In this document: in pieces, positions 31,097-43,128 of the stretch
Layout of the letters: the number at the start of each line of letters is the position of its first letter
Position numbering within the stretch: the first letter of the stretch is position 1
From: Desmodesmus armatus
Lineage: Eukaryota > Chlorophyta > Chlorophyceae > Sphaeropleales > Scenedesmaceae
NCBI GenBank assembly: GCA_007449985.2
Contig: VIIQ02000662.1
Location: forward strand, 248,001 to 312,000
Direction of reading: 5' to 3'
Length of the DNA: 64,000 bases
Notes under the pieces: generated by a model
What the model saw: the letters and a program-made list of their open reading frames with translations, nothing else
What the model was told of the DNA's origin: nothing
The model's database searches: none
Made by a program: the position numbers and the translations under genes

Positions 31097-34000
31097 ATGC
31101 ACTCAAGCATCAAGGGGCTGGGCTTCCTGGCCTCCTACGTTGTCGTCAAGAGCCTTGGGGCCATCAAACGTGCTGTCAACAGCAGCAGGGGATACCAGCA
31201 GCAGCAGCAGCAGCAGCATCCAGGACGCCCGGTGAGTGGCAGAATTAATTAAACGATACGATAGGGTACTCATACGTGTATGACAGCCTCAGAAACGGCT
31301 CTGGCTCTTGATTTGCACCAGCCCGCCGTGTTGTAGTGCATCGAGGGTTCCTGTGGTTGTCTCGCAGTCACCATGCGCAGCTCTCATCGCTGCAAAAGCG
31401 TTGTAAGACTATAAAATACCCATTTCTGTAGCTCACGTGCCTTCGCGCTGCTGTCCTCTGCTGCCCTGCTGCAGGAGGGTGTCCCAGCAGCTGACAAGCT
31501 TAAGCACACAAGCCAGAACGCCCTGTCGCATGGCCAGCACATCACCGCTGCCAATACGGCTTTCAGTTCACGTTCTGAGCTCTACACCACCAACACCGCT
31601 GTCATCGAAGTGGTAAGCTGCAGCAGCAGTGCAGCATACAACTGTTAAGATGCATCATTGTCTCAGCCAGTTCATGCACATCAGCAAGGCAAGATCCCAG
31701 CCAGCCGATGCGACATAACAATGCCTGCTACAGTGACACAGAGGTGTAGTGCTGGGCATGCAGATTCCAGTTCAGCAGTAAGGTCGCTGCAAAGTACACG
31801 GTTCAGCACACAGCTGTTGTGCCATGCTACAGCACCTTCCGCCCCTGCCCTGTGTGGAAGGCAAGCATCCCACAGCAAGTGAAAGCTACCAGAAGCTGCC
31901 CAGTGTCATAAGCAGGCTAGTAACACAGCTTTGCATCGTACAGCTCAGCTTGATTCCAGCGTCCAGTTTCTTTTCGACTGCTGGGGCAGCACTCAGTCAC
32001 TAGTACAGTGCTACCCATCACCGCGATGCCTTCCCTTGCCATGCGTATGCGGCATATGCAGCCAGCTGAGCACACCAGCTGCATGTTTCGTGATGCCAGC
32101 CTGTGCTGCTAGCAGTCCGCACCCTGCTTGTTGTGTGCCCCACCTACCCTTGCTGCAGTCCTCAGGCTGACCCACTGCTTGTGCCGCTTCTGCTGCTGTC
32201 TGGCCTACACTTGCTGTGCTTGTCAACCTCCTACTCTTACATCCCTGGCTACATCACCTACCCTTGTCGACCCCCTACCCACCTGCCCCATCCCCAATTC
32301 CTGCCCCCGTCTACCCCCTACCTGCCATCCCGCCTACCCTTCCTATCCCTGTCACCCGTCTACCCAACCATCCCGCCTGCAATCCCCGTCCCTGTCCACC
32401 CCTCTACCCAACCATCCCGCCTACAATGCTCATCCCTGTCAACCCCTCTACCCACCGATCCCGCCTACGCTTCCCATCCCTGTCACCCCTCCACCCGCCC
32501 ATCCCACCTACATTCCCTATCCCTGTCAACCCCCTTCCCACCTTCCACAACTACGACCCCTTCCTATGCATCACCTGTCAACCCCTGACACCACCTGAAC
32601 GCACTGTTGATGTCACCAGCCTGATTCAGCGACTGAGCCTGATCAGGTGAGGAGGCTGTCAGCACACTGTGTCTCTAAACCCCAGTGCAGCAGTAGTACA
32701 CAACTCACTCTGTGACAGCGGTGTTGGTGTGGTCAGCTACGCGTCCATGCTCAAAAGCGGCGCTCACATCCCTGGGGTCTGCGTTGGTATTGAAAGCTGA
32801 ACACTGTAAAACTGAAACAGGCTGCCTACTAGGCCTACTAGGCCCCAGAGTTGTGTGCACGTGCAGCTAGCTTGCAAAAACAGTGGCACCGTGATTCGAA
32901 CTGGTTTTGAGCCCCTGGGGTGTTCACACAACAGCGCAGGGCATCATGAGTATCATGTCAATAACATGCCAGTGCGGAGCCAGCAGTGTTGTCAGTTCAG
33001 CGCTCTGTGAGTAAGCATGCTTGCAGGACTTGCTGCTGGCTGAGTGGTCAGTCAGGTGCAGCTGTATGTGTTGGTCAGCTGTGGCAACACAGCAGCAGAG
33101 CAGTGTGATGTTGAGTCTTCCGCGTCTCCCCCCCCCCCCCCCTCTGTGCTCATGTAGGTCCCCAGCCGCCTCCAGACCCTTGACACCCTCCTGACCAACT
33201 ACGATCATAGCTGGCATGGCCTCAGCCTGCATCCACTGGACTTCAAGGCATACACCACCCAGGAAGCTGCTGCTGCGGTGTACCCTACTGCTGAACAGGT
33301 GAACCCTGATGCTGCGTTCACAGAGCCTGTTGCAGCAGCAGCGGTAGCAGCAGCAGCAGCAGCAGCAGCAGAGCTGCCTGAGCAGAACATTGCAGAGCAA
33401 AGTCCAGAGGCGCGCAGCGCAGAGCCTGTCTCTGAGCAGGTCAGCGCAGAGCACACAGCAGAGCAGCATGCGGCGGTTGCTGCACCAGCAGAGGTGGTTG
33501 AGCAGCTGGCTGCTGAGCCCACAGCACAGCTGGACGATGCTGAGACAGCAGCAGCAGCAGCAGCAGCAGCAGCGGGGTTGCCAGAGCTGCTTGCCGAGGC
33601 TGCCGCCCCTGCTGTGCAGCCAGCACCAGAGCAGCCAGCTGCCAGCATTGCTGCCCCACCTGCCAGTGAGGCTGCTGCAGCCACCCAGCCAGAGCAGACA
33701 GCAGCAGCAGCAGCAGCAGCAGTGGAGTGTGTGTCTGTGTCGCCAGCAGCAGCAGCAGCAGCAGAGCCTGAGCTGGACGTTCCCACAGCCGCAGGAGTCC
33801 CTGCCTCAACGGCAACCCCAGAGCCAGCAGCTGCCATCCCCACTGCAGCTGCTGCTGCAGAGTGCAGCTCCTCAGCCCAGGCCCCAGTCCCTGCTGAGCT
33901 GCAGCAGGCAGCTGCAGTGGTGTTTCAGGACTTCAAGTTGGTGCTGGACTTCACCGGCTTGGAGTCACAGACTGCTGCAGTGTACGAGATGCCTGGCAAC

Positions 34001-35868
34001 CCTCAGCGCACCTTGGAAGAGCGCATTGCTGCAGCCTGCCAAGAGCAAACCAACATACACGCCAGCATCTGCATTGTGGGCAACGGCACCTCCTCGGGAA
34101 TCTTTCAGCGGCACCTTGCGTCACAGGCAGCCGAGTACAGCCGCTTTGCACCTTCCGATGCCACCCGCCAGTTGATCGGCATTGATATTTGCCGCGATGA
34201 TAGCAGCGAGATGCCAGTCAGCAGCAGCGAGCGCGCCCGCAGCAGCCGCTCTCGGCGCTCAAACCGCGGTCGCCGCAGCACTGGCAACTGCGCAAGCAGC
34301 ATCAGCACGGTCCGGGCGGCAGCAGCGATAAGCAGCAGCTTTGCCGTGGTGACTGATGCCAGCGGCAAGCTCGGCAGCAAGGCAAGCATGAGCGGCAGCA
34401 GCAGCAGGCCGGTAAATCCCCAGGGGAGCTATAAAACAGCAGCAGCAACTTGCAGCAGGCACCCAGCATCAAAACTGTCAAGGCCCAGAGCACTGTGCGT
34501 GCCGCACCTGCAGCAACAGACTCTGCAGCAGCGGCAGCAGAGCGTGTGCAGGGAGAGGTCACCACACCATCTTGGAAGGCGCAGGCAGCAGCAGCACCCC
34601 TGGCCTCAGAGACTGTGCTGGACGCTCCCACAGCTGTGACAGCAGCCCCAGCGTCAGCAGCAGCAGCAGAGCTTGAGCTGCCAGCCGCCACAGTAGCACC
34701 ACTCCCTGCTGCAACCCCTGCGGCAGAGTGCTGCGCTGAGGCAACCCCTCAGGCAGCAGCAACTTCAGTAGCAGAGAATGTGCAGGAAGCTTCCACAGCA
34801 GCATCAGCATCATCAGCAGAGCATGAGCTGCCAGCCGCCACAGCAGCACCACTCCCTGCTGCAACAGCATCTGCTGCAAGCCCTGCTGCTGCGGCTGCGG
34901 CGGCGGAGTGCTGCGCCTCAGCTGTGGTCCCTAACCTCGCACCACTGCAGCAGGTTGAGGTGTGCCAGGACCAGCAGCCTAAGGCTGTGGTGATCAAGTC
35001 ACAGGCCCCAGTTCAGACTGGAAAGCCTCAGGCTGAAAGCTCCAACCCTACCCTGTACAACCTCCTTGCCAGGCAAAAGGCGCTCGGTGGCTCGCTGCTC
35101 AACTTCAGCGTAAGCCTGCGAGGCGGCAACGTTGCTGCCACTGCTGCTGCTGCAGCTGAGTTCTGCGCCTTAGCTCAGAACCCTTCCCCAGCTGGGCTGC
35201 AGCAGGTTGAGCAGTGCAGCACTCCACAGCGCGCTACCTCAACTGAGACTTGTGTCCCTACAGTGCTGCAGCAGGCTTGGGGTTCAAGGCTCTCCAGTGA
35301 GCAGCAAGATGTCCTAGTGAAGCCAACAGCCACCGCGATCACGGCAGCTTGGGACAGTATGCCCTGTGCTGATTACAACGCAGACCTCGTCCGCCGGTCT
35401 AACCAGGCCACCAAAACAGCAGTGAGCTTACTGCTTAGTAAGCTGGCTTACCCTTGCAGCAGCAGCAGCAGCAGCAGCCTGCAGCAGGCACACAGCGTCA
35501 CTCCTGACATGTCCAAGAGGTCGAGCTCTCTGACCGCTGCACTGCCTACAGCAACAGAGCTACAGGCTGCTGTGCCAGCAGCAACACCAGCAGCAGCACC
35601 AGCAGCAGCAGCAATAGAGCCACAGGTGGCCGTGCCAGCAGCAGAGCCTGTCCAGACAGTTGTCACAGCAGCAGCAACTGATGCTGCTGCAGCTGAGGCC
35701 GGCACCTCTGAGACTCACCCTGCTGTGGAGGTGCCAGTGTCCCTTGCTGAGGCTGTCAATGCGCCAGCCGTCCCTGCGTCTGCAGCAGCAACAGCAGAGC
35801 CAGAGCATGTGCTGCACGCTCCGACAGCGGCACCCGCTGTTGATGCTGCAATAGCGTCGCCAGCAGCA

Positions 35869-35909
<41 letters not shown>

Positions 35910-36699
35910 GCCAGAGCCAGAGCGTGTGCAGCACGCTGCAACAGCGGCACCAGTTGCTGCTGAACTCCAAGCAGACTCTGTTAACGAGGGCCTCCACCTC
36001 CTCCTCACAGAGCTTGAAGCAGAGGGTGCCTCTGACTCAGAGATCTCAGAGATCTTGGAGATCCCCCCTGCTGCTGTGGTGCCATCTGCGGTCCAGGCAC
36101 CCTTCACACCAGAGGGCCCTTGCCAAGGCTCAGTGCTCAGTGATAGTACAGTCAGTGTTGACCGCTGTGATAGTGTCGGCAGTAGCATGGCCACACCCGG
36201 CAACAGCAGCAGCAGCAGCCCCAGTCGCTCAAGCAGTGGTGTTATCAGCGTCAGCAGCGGTAGCCGCAGCCGGTCTGTGTCAGGGGGTGGAGACAGCTCC
36301 TTCTCCGTGGCAGTTGACAGCAGCCAGTTGGACAGCGAGTCCAGCTTTGAGAGCAACCGCTGTGACAGCAATCCTTGTGCGGAGCATGTGAGCAGCGGCA
36401 GTGCTGCTAGTAGCCGCTGCATCTCTTTTGCTGGTGCCAACGGCACAGAGGCACCTGTTGGTAGTGGCATAGTGCCCAGCAGCGGCACAGATGACAACAG
36501 CAGCGGCAGTGCTGCTAGCAGCCGCCGCAGCTCTTCTGCTGGCGCCAGCGGCACAGAGGTGGTACCTGTTTGTTTGGAACACCCTGCAGGCAGCAGCAGT
36601 ATCGGCACTGATGCAGCGCCTGGCAGCAGCACCGCTGACGACAGCAGCAGCAGCAGGAGCACAGGGTCTGTTGGTGCAGCAGGTAGCGGCAGCGATGCA

Positions 36700-36733
<34 letters not shown>

Positions 36734-37349
36734 CAGCTCTCAACTCCTGGACAACAACATTTTGGGGAAGTATGCTAACGACAGCAGCGGCATGTGGAAC
36801 ACCACATGCGCCCCTCCTGTAGAGACACGCGCGGCCTGCTGGGAGGGCGTCGGGGAAGTCGACAGCGCGGCGAACCCTGCTGCAGCAGCAGCCGGCAAGC
36901 GCTGGGGTGCTTGCAACTGCCTTGTGGTCCTGACTAACCCAGCAAGCTGGGTGCTTGAGCAGGAGCAGGAGCTGGAACAGTCCTCAGAGGTGTTACTGAA
37001 GAATCAGCAGCACAAGTGCGCGCTCTTCTCCAAGCGCCGCCCTGCAGCCATCGAGAAAGTGTTCGAGGACCACGTGCAGCAGTGGGGCACGTGGTTGGAG
37101 GAAGTGCCACTTCTTCCATCCTTCCACCGCGGTGGTGTGGGCTCTGCCCCAAGGGGTATGTGGCGCCCAGAGGCCATTGAAGCAAGGGCTGCAGCAAGGG
37201 CTGCGGCAGCAAAAGCGGCAGGGATAGAGCCACAGGGTGAGGCTGTTGCAGCGGCAGTGCCGGCAAAAGCTGCTGCAGGCTGTGCCGGCAAAAGAAGGCG
37301 CTCCAAGGGCTCAAGGGCAGCACCAGCCAAGAACCGCCACCGCAGTTGA
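31097..37349 (+). CDS. Large Ala/Ser/Gln-rich protein of unknown function
   Basis: I do not recognise the family. Proposed exons are 31097-31228, 31475-31612, an optional phase-neutral 32620-32646, then 33158-34411, 34456-36682 and 36727-37349, giving about 1,457 residues. The N-terminus (MHSSIKGLGFLASYVVVKS) is followed by a Gln run. Exon 33158 starts with a structured-looking VPSRLQTLDTLLTNYDHSWH. Most of the rest is low complexity: poly-Ala, AEPEPE-type repeats and Ser/Gly runs. Two compact islands stand out, DFKLVLDFTGLESQTAAVYE near 33930 and the C-terminal part (KVFEDHVQQWGTWLEEVPLL, then basic GKRRRSKGSR and a final KNRHRS). The basic end may be a nuclear localisation signal. The last two introns are only 44 bases each and sit beside CAG tracts; they could instead be sequence errors. 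The exon structure between 31612 and 33158 is uncertain. Confidence 0.55.
32327..32545. repeat. Pyrimidine-rich 43-44-bp minisatellite
   Basis: About five degenerate units, each starting CCCGCCTAC or similar and containing CATCCCTGTCA and CTACCCA. The whole block 32230-32600 is almost purine-free and contains no AG until 32618. It therefore acts like one very long polypyrimidine tract before the CAG at 32617-32619. It lies in an intron of the Ala-rich protein gene. Frames through it would give Pro/Leu-rich protein, but no acceptor lets one of them join the neighbouring exons. Confidence 0.8.
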
Positions 37350-38561
37350 GACCCTGTGCTTCTTGCAAAGAGTGCCCTCTGGGCGGTCATGATCACAGCC
37401 TTACAGCTGCAGCCGACAGTGCCGCTGACTGGGCCATGTTTGCAGGGGGTGCTGAACAGAGGAAGGGTTGGACTGCTACAGCCAGGCAGGGGACTCCTTG
37501 GTTTGCTGGTCGATTGAGGAGGTTCCCAAGCGGCTTACGTTTCAGGGAAGGCAGAAGACGGGCTCAACGGGCTCAACATACAGCTGGCAGGCAGCGCCTG
37601 ATTTGCATGTCAGTCATGGACCTGACCTTGCCAGCACAGTGCTGATGGATTGGCTACCATCCGGATGCACTGATGACAAATCCACTGTGACGCCCAGTTG
37701 ATGAAGGAGGGTGGCAGACAGACAGGACTGCAGAGGGGCTGAGTCTGGGGCAACTTGTGGTGGGTGTGTACCTGTCCAGGAGGGGGGTAGGTGTGGGTGT
37801 GTGTGGTTTCCTTGCACCATGTGCGTGCCCGGCACAACAGTGTCTAGGCATGCTGTCGGGAGTTTGGTCATGTTGCGTAGAGTCTGGCAGCAGAGTATGG
37901 TTGTGGTGTGTTCATGGCTAACCCTGATGATTGTCAGCGGTTTAGTGGGGTGATCTGGCCCTTGGCATTGATTGGGCTTTCAAGGGTGCGGCTGGTACCT
38001 AGCAGGGCAGGGGAGGGGATGGTTTGTCTGCCTTGATGCTTGTATGATAGTGCACAGGGAAGTCAGGTTTTGAGCCTTCTACTAGGATTGAGGAGATCCC
38101 ATCCGGCCGCTGGAAAGCGTTGTTGTTGAATTGTGAGTCCTCCGGGCCCAATGGCCGCCGTGTGCGCTTTTTTGTGTAGACGCACACGGCTGATTGTGGG
38201 TGCGTGATTGCAGCCGCCATCAGTGGCATGCAGCTGTAGTATGAATGGCGTGAAGTATTCAGCCTCTGGGGTGTGCAGGTTTGCAGTTGGTGAATGCTAC
38301 TGGTGCCTCCTCACACATTTGCTCGTGCTTACGGCGAGGCGCACATGTTGGGAGGTATGGGCGGCTGGTTGCGCAGCAACGGGTGTGTGTGTGGCGCGGC
38401 GCTGCAGGCGAGTGTTTGAGTGTGACTCGCCAGGTGTGCTGTGACAACTGTCGTGGTGTACAGGTGTGCTTGCTTGTGTTCGTGTCTAGCATGTGTGGTG
38501 TATAGACTCTATACAAGTTGTGCAGTTTGTGATTGTCACTAGCTTGCGTGGTGTTTGGGCG

Positions 38562-38675
38562 TAGCTGTCAGTGAGCATCACCCCCTGTAGCTGTCAGTGA
38601 GCATCACTCCCTGTAGCTGTCAGTGAGCATCACTCCCTGTAGCTGTCAGTGAGCATCACCCCCTGTAGCTGTCCA
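38562..38675. repeat. 26-bp tandem repeat, about four copies
   Basis: Units contain GTCAGTGAGCATCA followed by CCCCCTGT or CTCCCTGT and are otherwise nearly identical. It lies downstream of the Ala-rich protein gene. No function is apparent. Confidence 0.9.
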
Positions 38676-38744
38676 GCACTATGCGCTTGGCAGGGGAGGC
38701 GGCACTGCATGCATGCCACTGGGTGTGGGGCCACCCATGTGCGC

Positions 38745-38822
38745 ATCCGCAGTGAAGCTTATGTGGTGTACAGGTCTGTAGGTTCCGCAGTGAAGCTTGT
38801 GTGGTGTATAGGTCTGTAGGTT
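38745..38822. repeat. Tandem duplication of about 38 bp
   Basis: Two adjacent copies built on CCGCAGTGAAGCTT and GGTCTGTAGGTT, differing at a few positions. No function is apparent. Confidence 0.85.
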
Positions 38823-39244
38823 TGCTTGCTGTTTGATCCTGGCGGCAGATGTGTAAAGCTGTATTGATTGCCTTGACTTACCCGTTTTTGTGTGACTGAA
38901 TGCTGACTGTGCGCATGTTGTACGTGTCATTGGAGTCATGCTGACTGTGAACTTGAGAGCGCTGATGACTTCTAGTTACTGCTGACTGTGTAAGTGTACC
39001 ATAGACGTGCTTGGCTTTGTAACTGGACCAATATTGAAGAAATGCTGAAATGCTTGGCTTTATCAAGGCTGCTGTTTGCCCCAATACATCGAGACGTGCT
39101 CTCCACTCAGCAGTCAGCATTAGCTGTCAAGCTATCCTCCCCTCCTGCCATCACCAATCCCTCGTCACCATACAACATCCTAGTATGCGTTGCTGCCACT
39201 CGTCCATCCACCCATCCAATCAACCACAGTGCGAGTTGAGGGTG

Positions 39245-39249
39245 TTACA
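39245..39249 (-). promoter_or_regulatory. Probable poly(A) signal TGTAA for eL34
   Basis: Minus-strand TGTAA about 290 bases beyond the eL34 stop codon at 39541. Motif and position only. Confidence 0.4.
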
Positions 39250-39540
39250 AAAGCACAGCCAGCAGCAAGGCTGTCCCCAAGACAAACCCCATGCACGTGT
39301 GACTGCTGCACCCAGCAGCAGCCCACGCACAAGCACGCCACAAGACCGCAACGGGCCTTTCTCAGCAGATGCTGCTGCTGTTTGAAGTGCTGCTGCCGTC
39401 TGGTTGACTCCCCATTGCTGCTCCTGCTGCAGCAGCGCCTGCTACTGCTGCCGCAGTTGTCCCTGCTACTGGTGGCAAGAGCAGAACAGCACCACTACTG
39501 CTGCTGCTGCTCCTTCTGAAGTTGCAAGTGCTGCTGCTGC

Positions 39541-42500
39541 TTACTTCTTTGCCTTCTGCAGCTTCAGCACCTGTACACAGCACAGCACAGCAGCAAGTGA
39601 AGAGTAACGCACGACAGCACAACTGCAGGCCAAGAAGCAAGAAGTCACTTCTCACATTTGCAGCCTGAGGTCTGGCATTTTGAAGCTGTGTGGGTGGAAG
39701 TGACGGCGACAGACAGGTCCACACATGTATGGTGGGCGACATCCATCAGTGCCACCAGTCACTACCACACACAACACCACATGAGAGCGCACCCAGTGCA
39801 AATGCCACTCCTGCGGTACCCTCCAGAATGCTTTGCAAGCATCCACACACAACGTGCAAGGGGGTAGGGGCCTTGTATGTCGTCACAATGCCACACTGTG
39901 ATGGCGTACAAGTGCTGCTGCCCCCTTGCACAATGTGTGTGTCTGCTTGCGGTGCATTGCAGACGTAAGCCTTATACCTATCAACTACCCTCGCAGCGAC
40001 ATCAAAACCAAGCGGCCCGCTTTTACTTCAAAGCCGTGCGGCTGCCATCACATGAGCACCCTGACTGCCCACTGCAACACACAATTAAGACCTGCCTCCA
40101 CCCATCCATGATCTTCCCCACCCTCTGCTACACCCTTGCTGTGCCCCCCAACAAAAAAAAGCAGCACGAGAAAAAGCCATGGCAGACCCATACATGCTGG
40201 CAATGTCGGCCCGCCATGAAGCCTCTGCTGCCATCAGTCAGGCGCAGCACAGGCGAACACACGGCGCGCCTCGCACATGTTGCTGCTGTAGCACCGTCTC
40301 TTCAGCACCAGGCCGTGAAACCACCAGGCACTGCTTTTATCGGTGCAGGAGCACATAAACACTCTCCCCTACTCCCAAACATACCAAAACCATGCTACGC
40401 TTTGGAGGCCACTGCTGCTGCTACTGCTGCTGCGCACTCAGGGCCCTGCATCTGCGATATACTGCCTTTGGCAGCATACTGCTGAAACAGGACACTGCTG
40501 GGAGACCCTGCCGCTGTGCAATGCGCCACCGCCGCCGGCTGCTGCTGCTGACGCCGCTGAACGCGCAGGGGTGCTGCTGCTGCTGCGCCCACCACAACTG
40601 ATTGGTTCTGAACCGTCCTCATGAGTGCAGCTGCCACCAAAAAGCAGGGACATCTGTGCTGATGCCACCATGGTACCACGTGGTACCAGCTCATTCAGAT
40701 ATCTGAACACTGTGTGAACCAATCCCTCAGGAAGCCCTGCCCAGCCCAGCCCGCCCACAACACACCACAATCCAGCTGCTCACCCTCCCAACCACCACGG
40801 TGTGCAGGAGAGCAGGGTGCGCTTGTTGCAAGGACGTGGCCAACTTCCACATCCTACCAACAAGCGCACCCTTCTGCCCTGCGCCCCTCTGCCGTCCTGC
40901 CCCGCCCCTCTACTGCCTCCCCTGCCGTACCCTGCTCCTGTCACCATAATGACGTCATTTTTTGGTACTCATTGACAAAAGCGCGCACCATGCGCTCCTC
41001 TCCTGCCTCCCTGCCTTCCACAATCTCATAACAAGCGCGCCCTTTCCCCCTGCGCTGGCACCATACCCACACTGTGCAGTAACCCTGCACTACACGCCGC
41101 CCTGTCCCGTCTGCTGTCCCCTCCCCCCCTTCTCACCTTCTTGACAATCTTCTGCTCCTCAATGAGGAAGGCGCGCACGATGCGCTCACGCACCACTGCG
41201 TGGGACAGGTGTCCGCCGTAGACGCGGTTGACGGTCTTGTGGCGCTTGGCCAGGCGCTTGGCGCTCACCTCACTGGGGCGGCGCTGGGGCAGCTGTTGAG
41301 GGGAGGGAGGGGGGGGGGGTAGGGGTGTGTGCGGGTGGCGGTGAGTAAAGAGGGTAAGCGAGGTGCAGGGAGGGAGTGGAAGGGGCGATCATGCAGCCTG
41401 GCGGGTTTGGTAGTGGGTGGAGGGGAGGGGGGCAGTAACCATGTGGCGTGCCTTGTGCTCAGAGAGGTGGTGGTGGTGGGGCGTGCAGACTGCAGGGTCT
41501 GCACTGGCTGCTGCTGTTTGGGTCACCTCGTAGTGCACACTATGAGTGCAGTACTGACGCCCCTGGGTGCAGCGTGCTGCCTCTGCGCCTGCTGACCAAA
41601 GGGGTTGCCTGGCACTGGACCGGCTGCAAACTGTGGCCGCTGCAAGACCCCTGACCCTCCACTGAACATGCCCCAAAACTAGCCAGCTTGCTGATGACGT
41701 CGTCTTTCAGCTGCGCGGCATGCTGCAAGGAACCGCCAGAAGGGTGGTCTGTGGGTCTTGCCAGCGCTGAAGCACAGACACTTGCTGGAGCACACATGCA
41801 GCTAGGTTGCCTGCATGTGCAGCTGCATGTTCCCTGCCGAACAGCTGCTGCACTGTGCAGCTGTGCTTCTGTGCTGCGGGGAAAAGTCTGTGCTGCGGTG
41901 AGCACAATGTGAAGCTGCACATAGCCCACCCTCCCACCTGCCCTACTGCGCAGGGACACAAGCACACGCCTGCTGTGTTCACCCATCCATGTCAAATCCC
42001 ATCCCATCCCATCCCATCCCATGAGAAGACACCGCTGTCTGCGCCTCCTGAAAGCTGCGAGGGCCTGTGCCACCCCCCTTGCATGCCCTGCTACCAACAT
42101 GGCTACGTTGACGTTGCACCACTGACTGTGCTGTGCTGTCGCCTGCTGCTGCTGCTGTCTGTGCTGCGCCTTTGCTGCTGATGCTCGGCTGCTGCTGAAG
42201 CGCCCGCAAACTGCCCCTTGGGTGCCAGAGGCAGCTACTTACGCCGTGCAGAATAACGCCTGTGGCTCCGCAGCGTGCGTGCTTTGTGGGCTTCTTCTGG
42301 TACTGCACCACCAGCTTGCCACCTGCAGCAACAAAGGCACAGCAGCAGCAAGACAACAGAACATGCCACCATCAGCTGCGAGGCTCCAACATCTTCCACA
42401 GCTGATGTATAACGGTGATCCAACATCAGATGCGCCATATCAGCTGCCAGGGCCTGCTGGCCATGTTCCACAGTGGCAGACGCCGCTCATCGATTGCAAC

Positions 42501-42777
42501 ACAAGTTCATGGCAACAGGCGGCCAAAACTCACCGGGGGTCTTCACCACGCGAGTCCTGTTGGACTTTGTGGCGTAGGCATGACGCCTCCTGCAGCAACG
42601 CCGACCACAGCAGTATCAGCCAGTGCCATCCACTGGGCAGGGCCAGGCAGGCTGCTAAGCTGCTGCCAAGCATTCCATAAGCTTCATACAGACACACAAA
42701 CAATATCGTACACCCTGGCATCCCCTTTTGTGCTGCCAGGAGCAAGCCCCACACCTGTAGGTAAGCCTCTGCACCAT
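39541..42777 (-). CDS. RPL34: 60S ribosomal protein eL34 (L34e)
   Basis: Structural protein of the large cytosolic ribosomal subunit. Five exons: 42777-42755, 42589-42534, 42322-42243, 41292-41137 and 39570-39541, all phases matching, give 114 residues (the human protein has 117). The start [20 protein letters not shown] is the normal eL34 N-terminus. It continues with [19 protein letters not shown] and ends with [20 protein letters not shown] and VLKLQKAKK. The usual CxxC of eL34 is reduced to CGAT, so any metal site at that place is probably lost. The last intron is long (1,566 bases) and the final exon encodes only nine residues. The gene is head to head with the protein kinase gene. Confidence 0.96.
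40671..40688. other. 18-bp perfect palindrome containing CACGTG
   Basis: A perfectly self-complementary 18-mer with KpnI-like GGTACC arms around CACGTG, in the last intron of eL34. CACGTG is the core of plant and algal bHLH/bZIP G-boxes, but an intron location makes regulation doubtful. Confidence 0.4.
41996..42021. repeat. CCCAT pentanucleotide microsatellite
   Basis: About five copies of ATCCC in the third-to-fourth exon intron of eL34. Simple repeat. Confidence 0.9.
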
Positions 42778-43128
42778 GGTGAGGAACTTGACACTATCAG
42801 AGGAGACACACGATGCCTCTCTCTACACCAGGTCTCTCAGAGTCCCAAAGAGGGCGATGGACAGGCCCTGGAACCACTATGTGCTTGAGAAACATGCTGA
42901 GGGTCTACTAAACCTCGCTTGCTTTCTGTGCTTCCGTGCTGTTGCTTCCTTTCAATGCATCGTACGTCATCCAAGTTATGGATTGAACACCACAGTGGTG
43001 ACCGTGCAGCACACAAAAGTTCATTTCGGTGCTTGACAAGTTGAGTCCTGCGTCTTCGAAAACCACTGATGTCGATGTTGGTTGTACCATAAGCTTGTCC
43101 AGAACGGTTTGCAGCTGCCTGGCAGGGC
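42778..43128. promoter_or_regulatory. Divergent promoter region for eL34 and the kinase gene
   Basis: About 350 bases lie between the eL34 ATG (minus) and the proposed kinase ATG (plus), so promoters and 5' UTRs of both must be here or overlap the first introns. No clear TATA box was found. Confidence 0.4.

Larger units (their letters stand above)
37350..39540. other. Intergenic region between convergent Ala-rich and eL34 genes
   Basis: 2.2 kb with no recognisable gene. It holds the 3' flanks of both genes, the tandem repeats at 38562-38675 and 38745-38822, and TGTAA motifs on the plus strand (for example 38852-38856). TGTAA on the minus strand at 39245-39249 suits eL34. Confidence 0.5.

Noticed and set aside
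32103..32650. Pro/Leu-rich exon through the minisatellite
   Set aside because: The three frames end at different places, and the frame that reaches the 32646 donor has a stop at 32168 with no AG acceptor after it, so it cannot be spliced in.
32719..32782. Extra exon reading SGVGVVSYASMLKSGAHIP
   Set aside because: It looks peptide-like and could join exon 33158 in phase, but no upstream exon supplies the required incoming phase; kept only as a possibility.
32880..32925. tRNA-like GATTCGAA box
   Set aside because: The flanking five-base stems do not pair and no acceptor or anticodon arm is visible.
36280..36743. Antisense frames over the Ser-rich part of the Ala-rich gene
   Set aside because: Codon-repeat shadows (Leu/Cys/Ala) of AGC/GCA runs.
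38562..38675. CRISPR-like array
   Set aside because: The 26-bp units are directly contiguous with no unique spacers, in a nuclear eukaryotic context; a plain tandem repeat.
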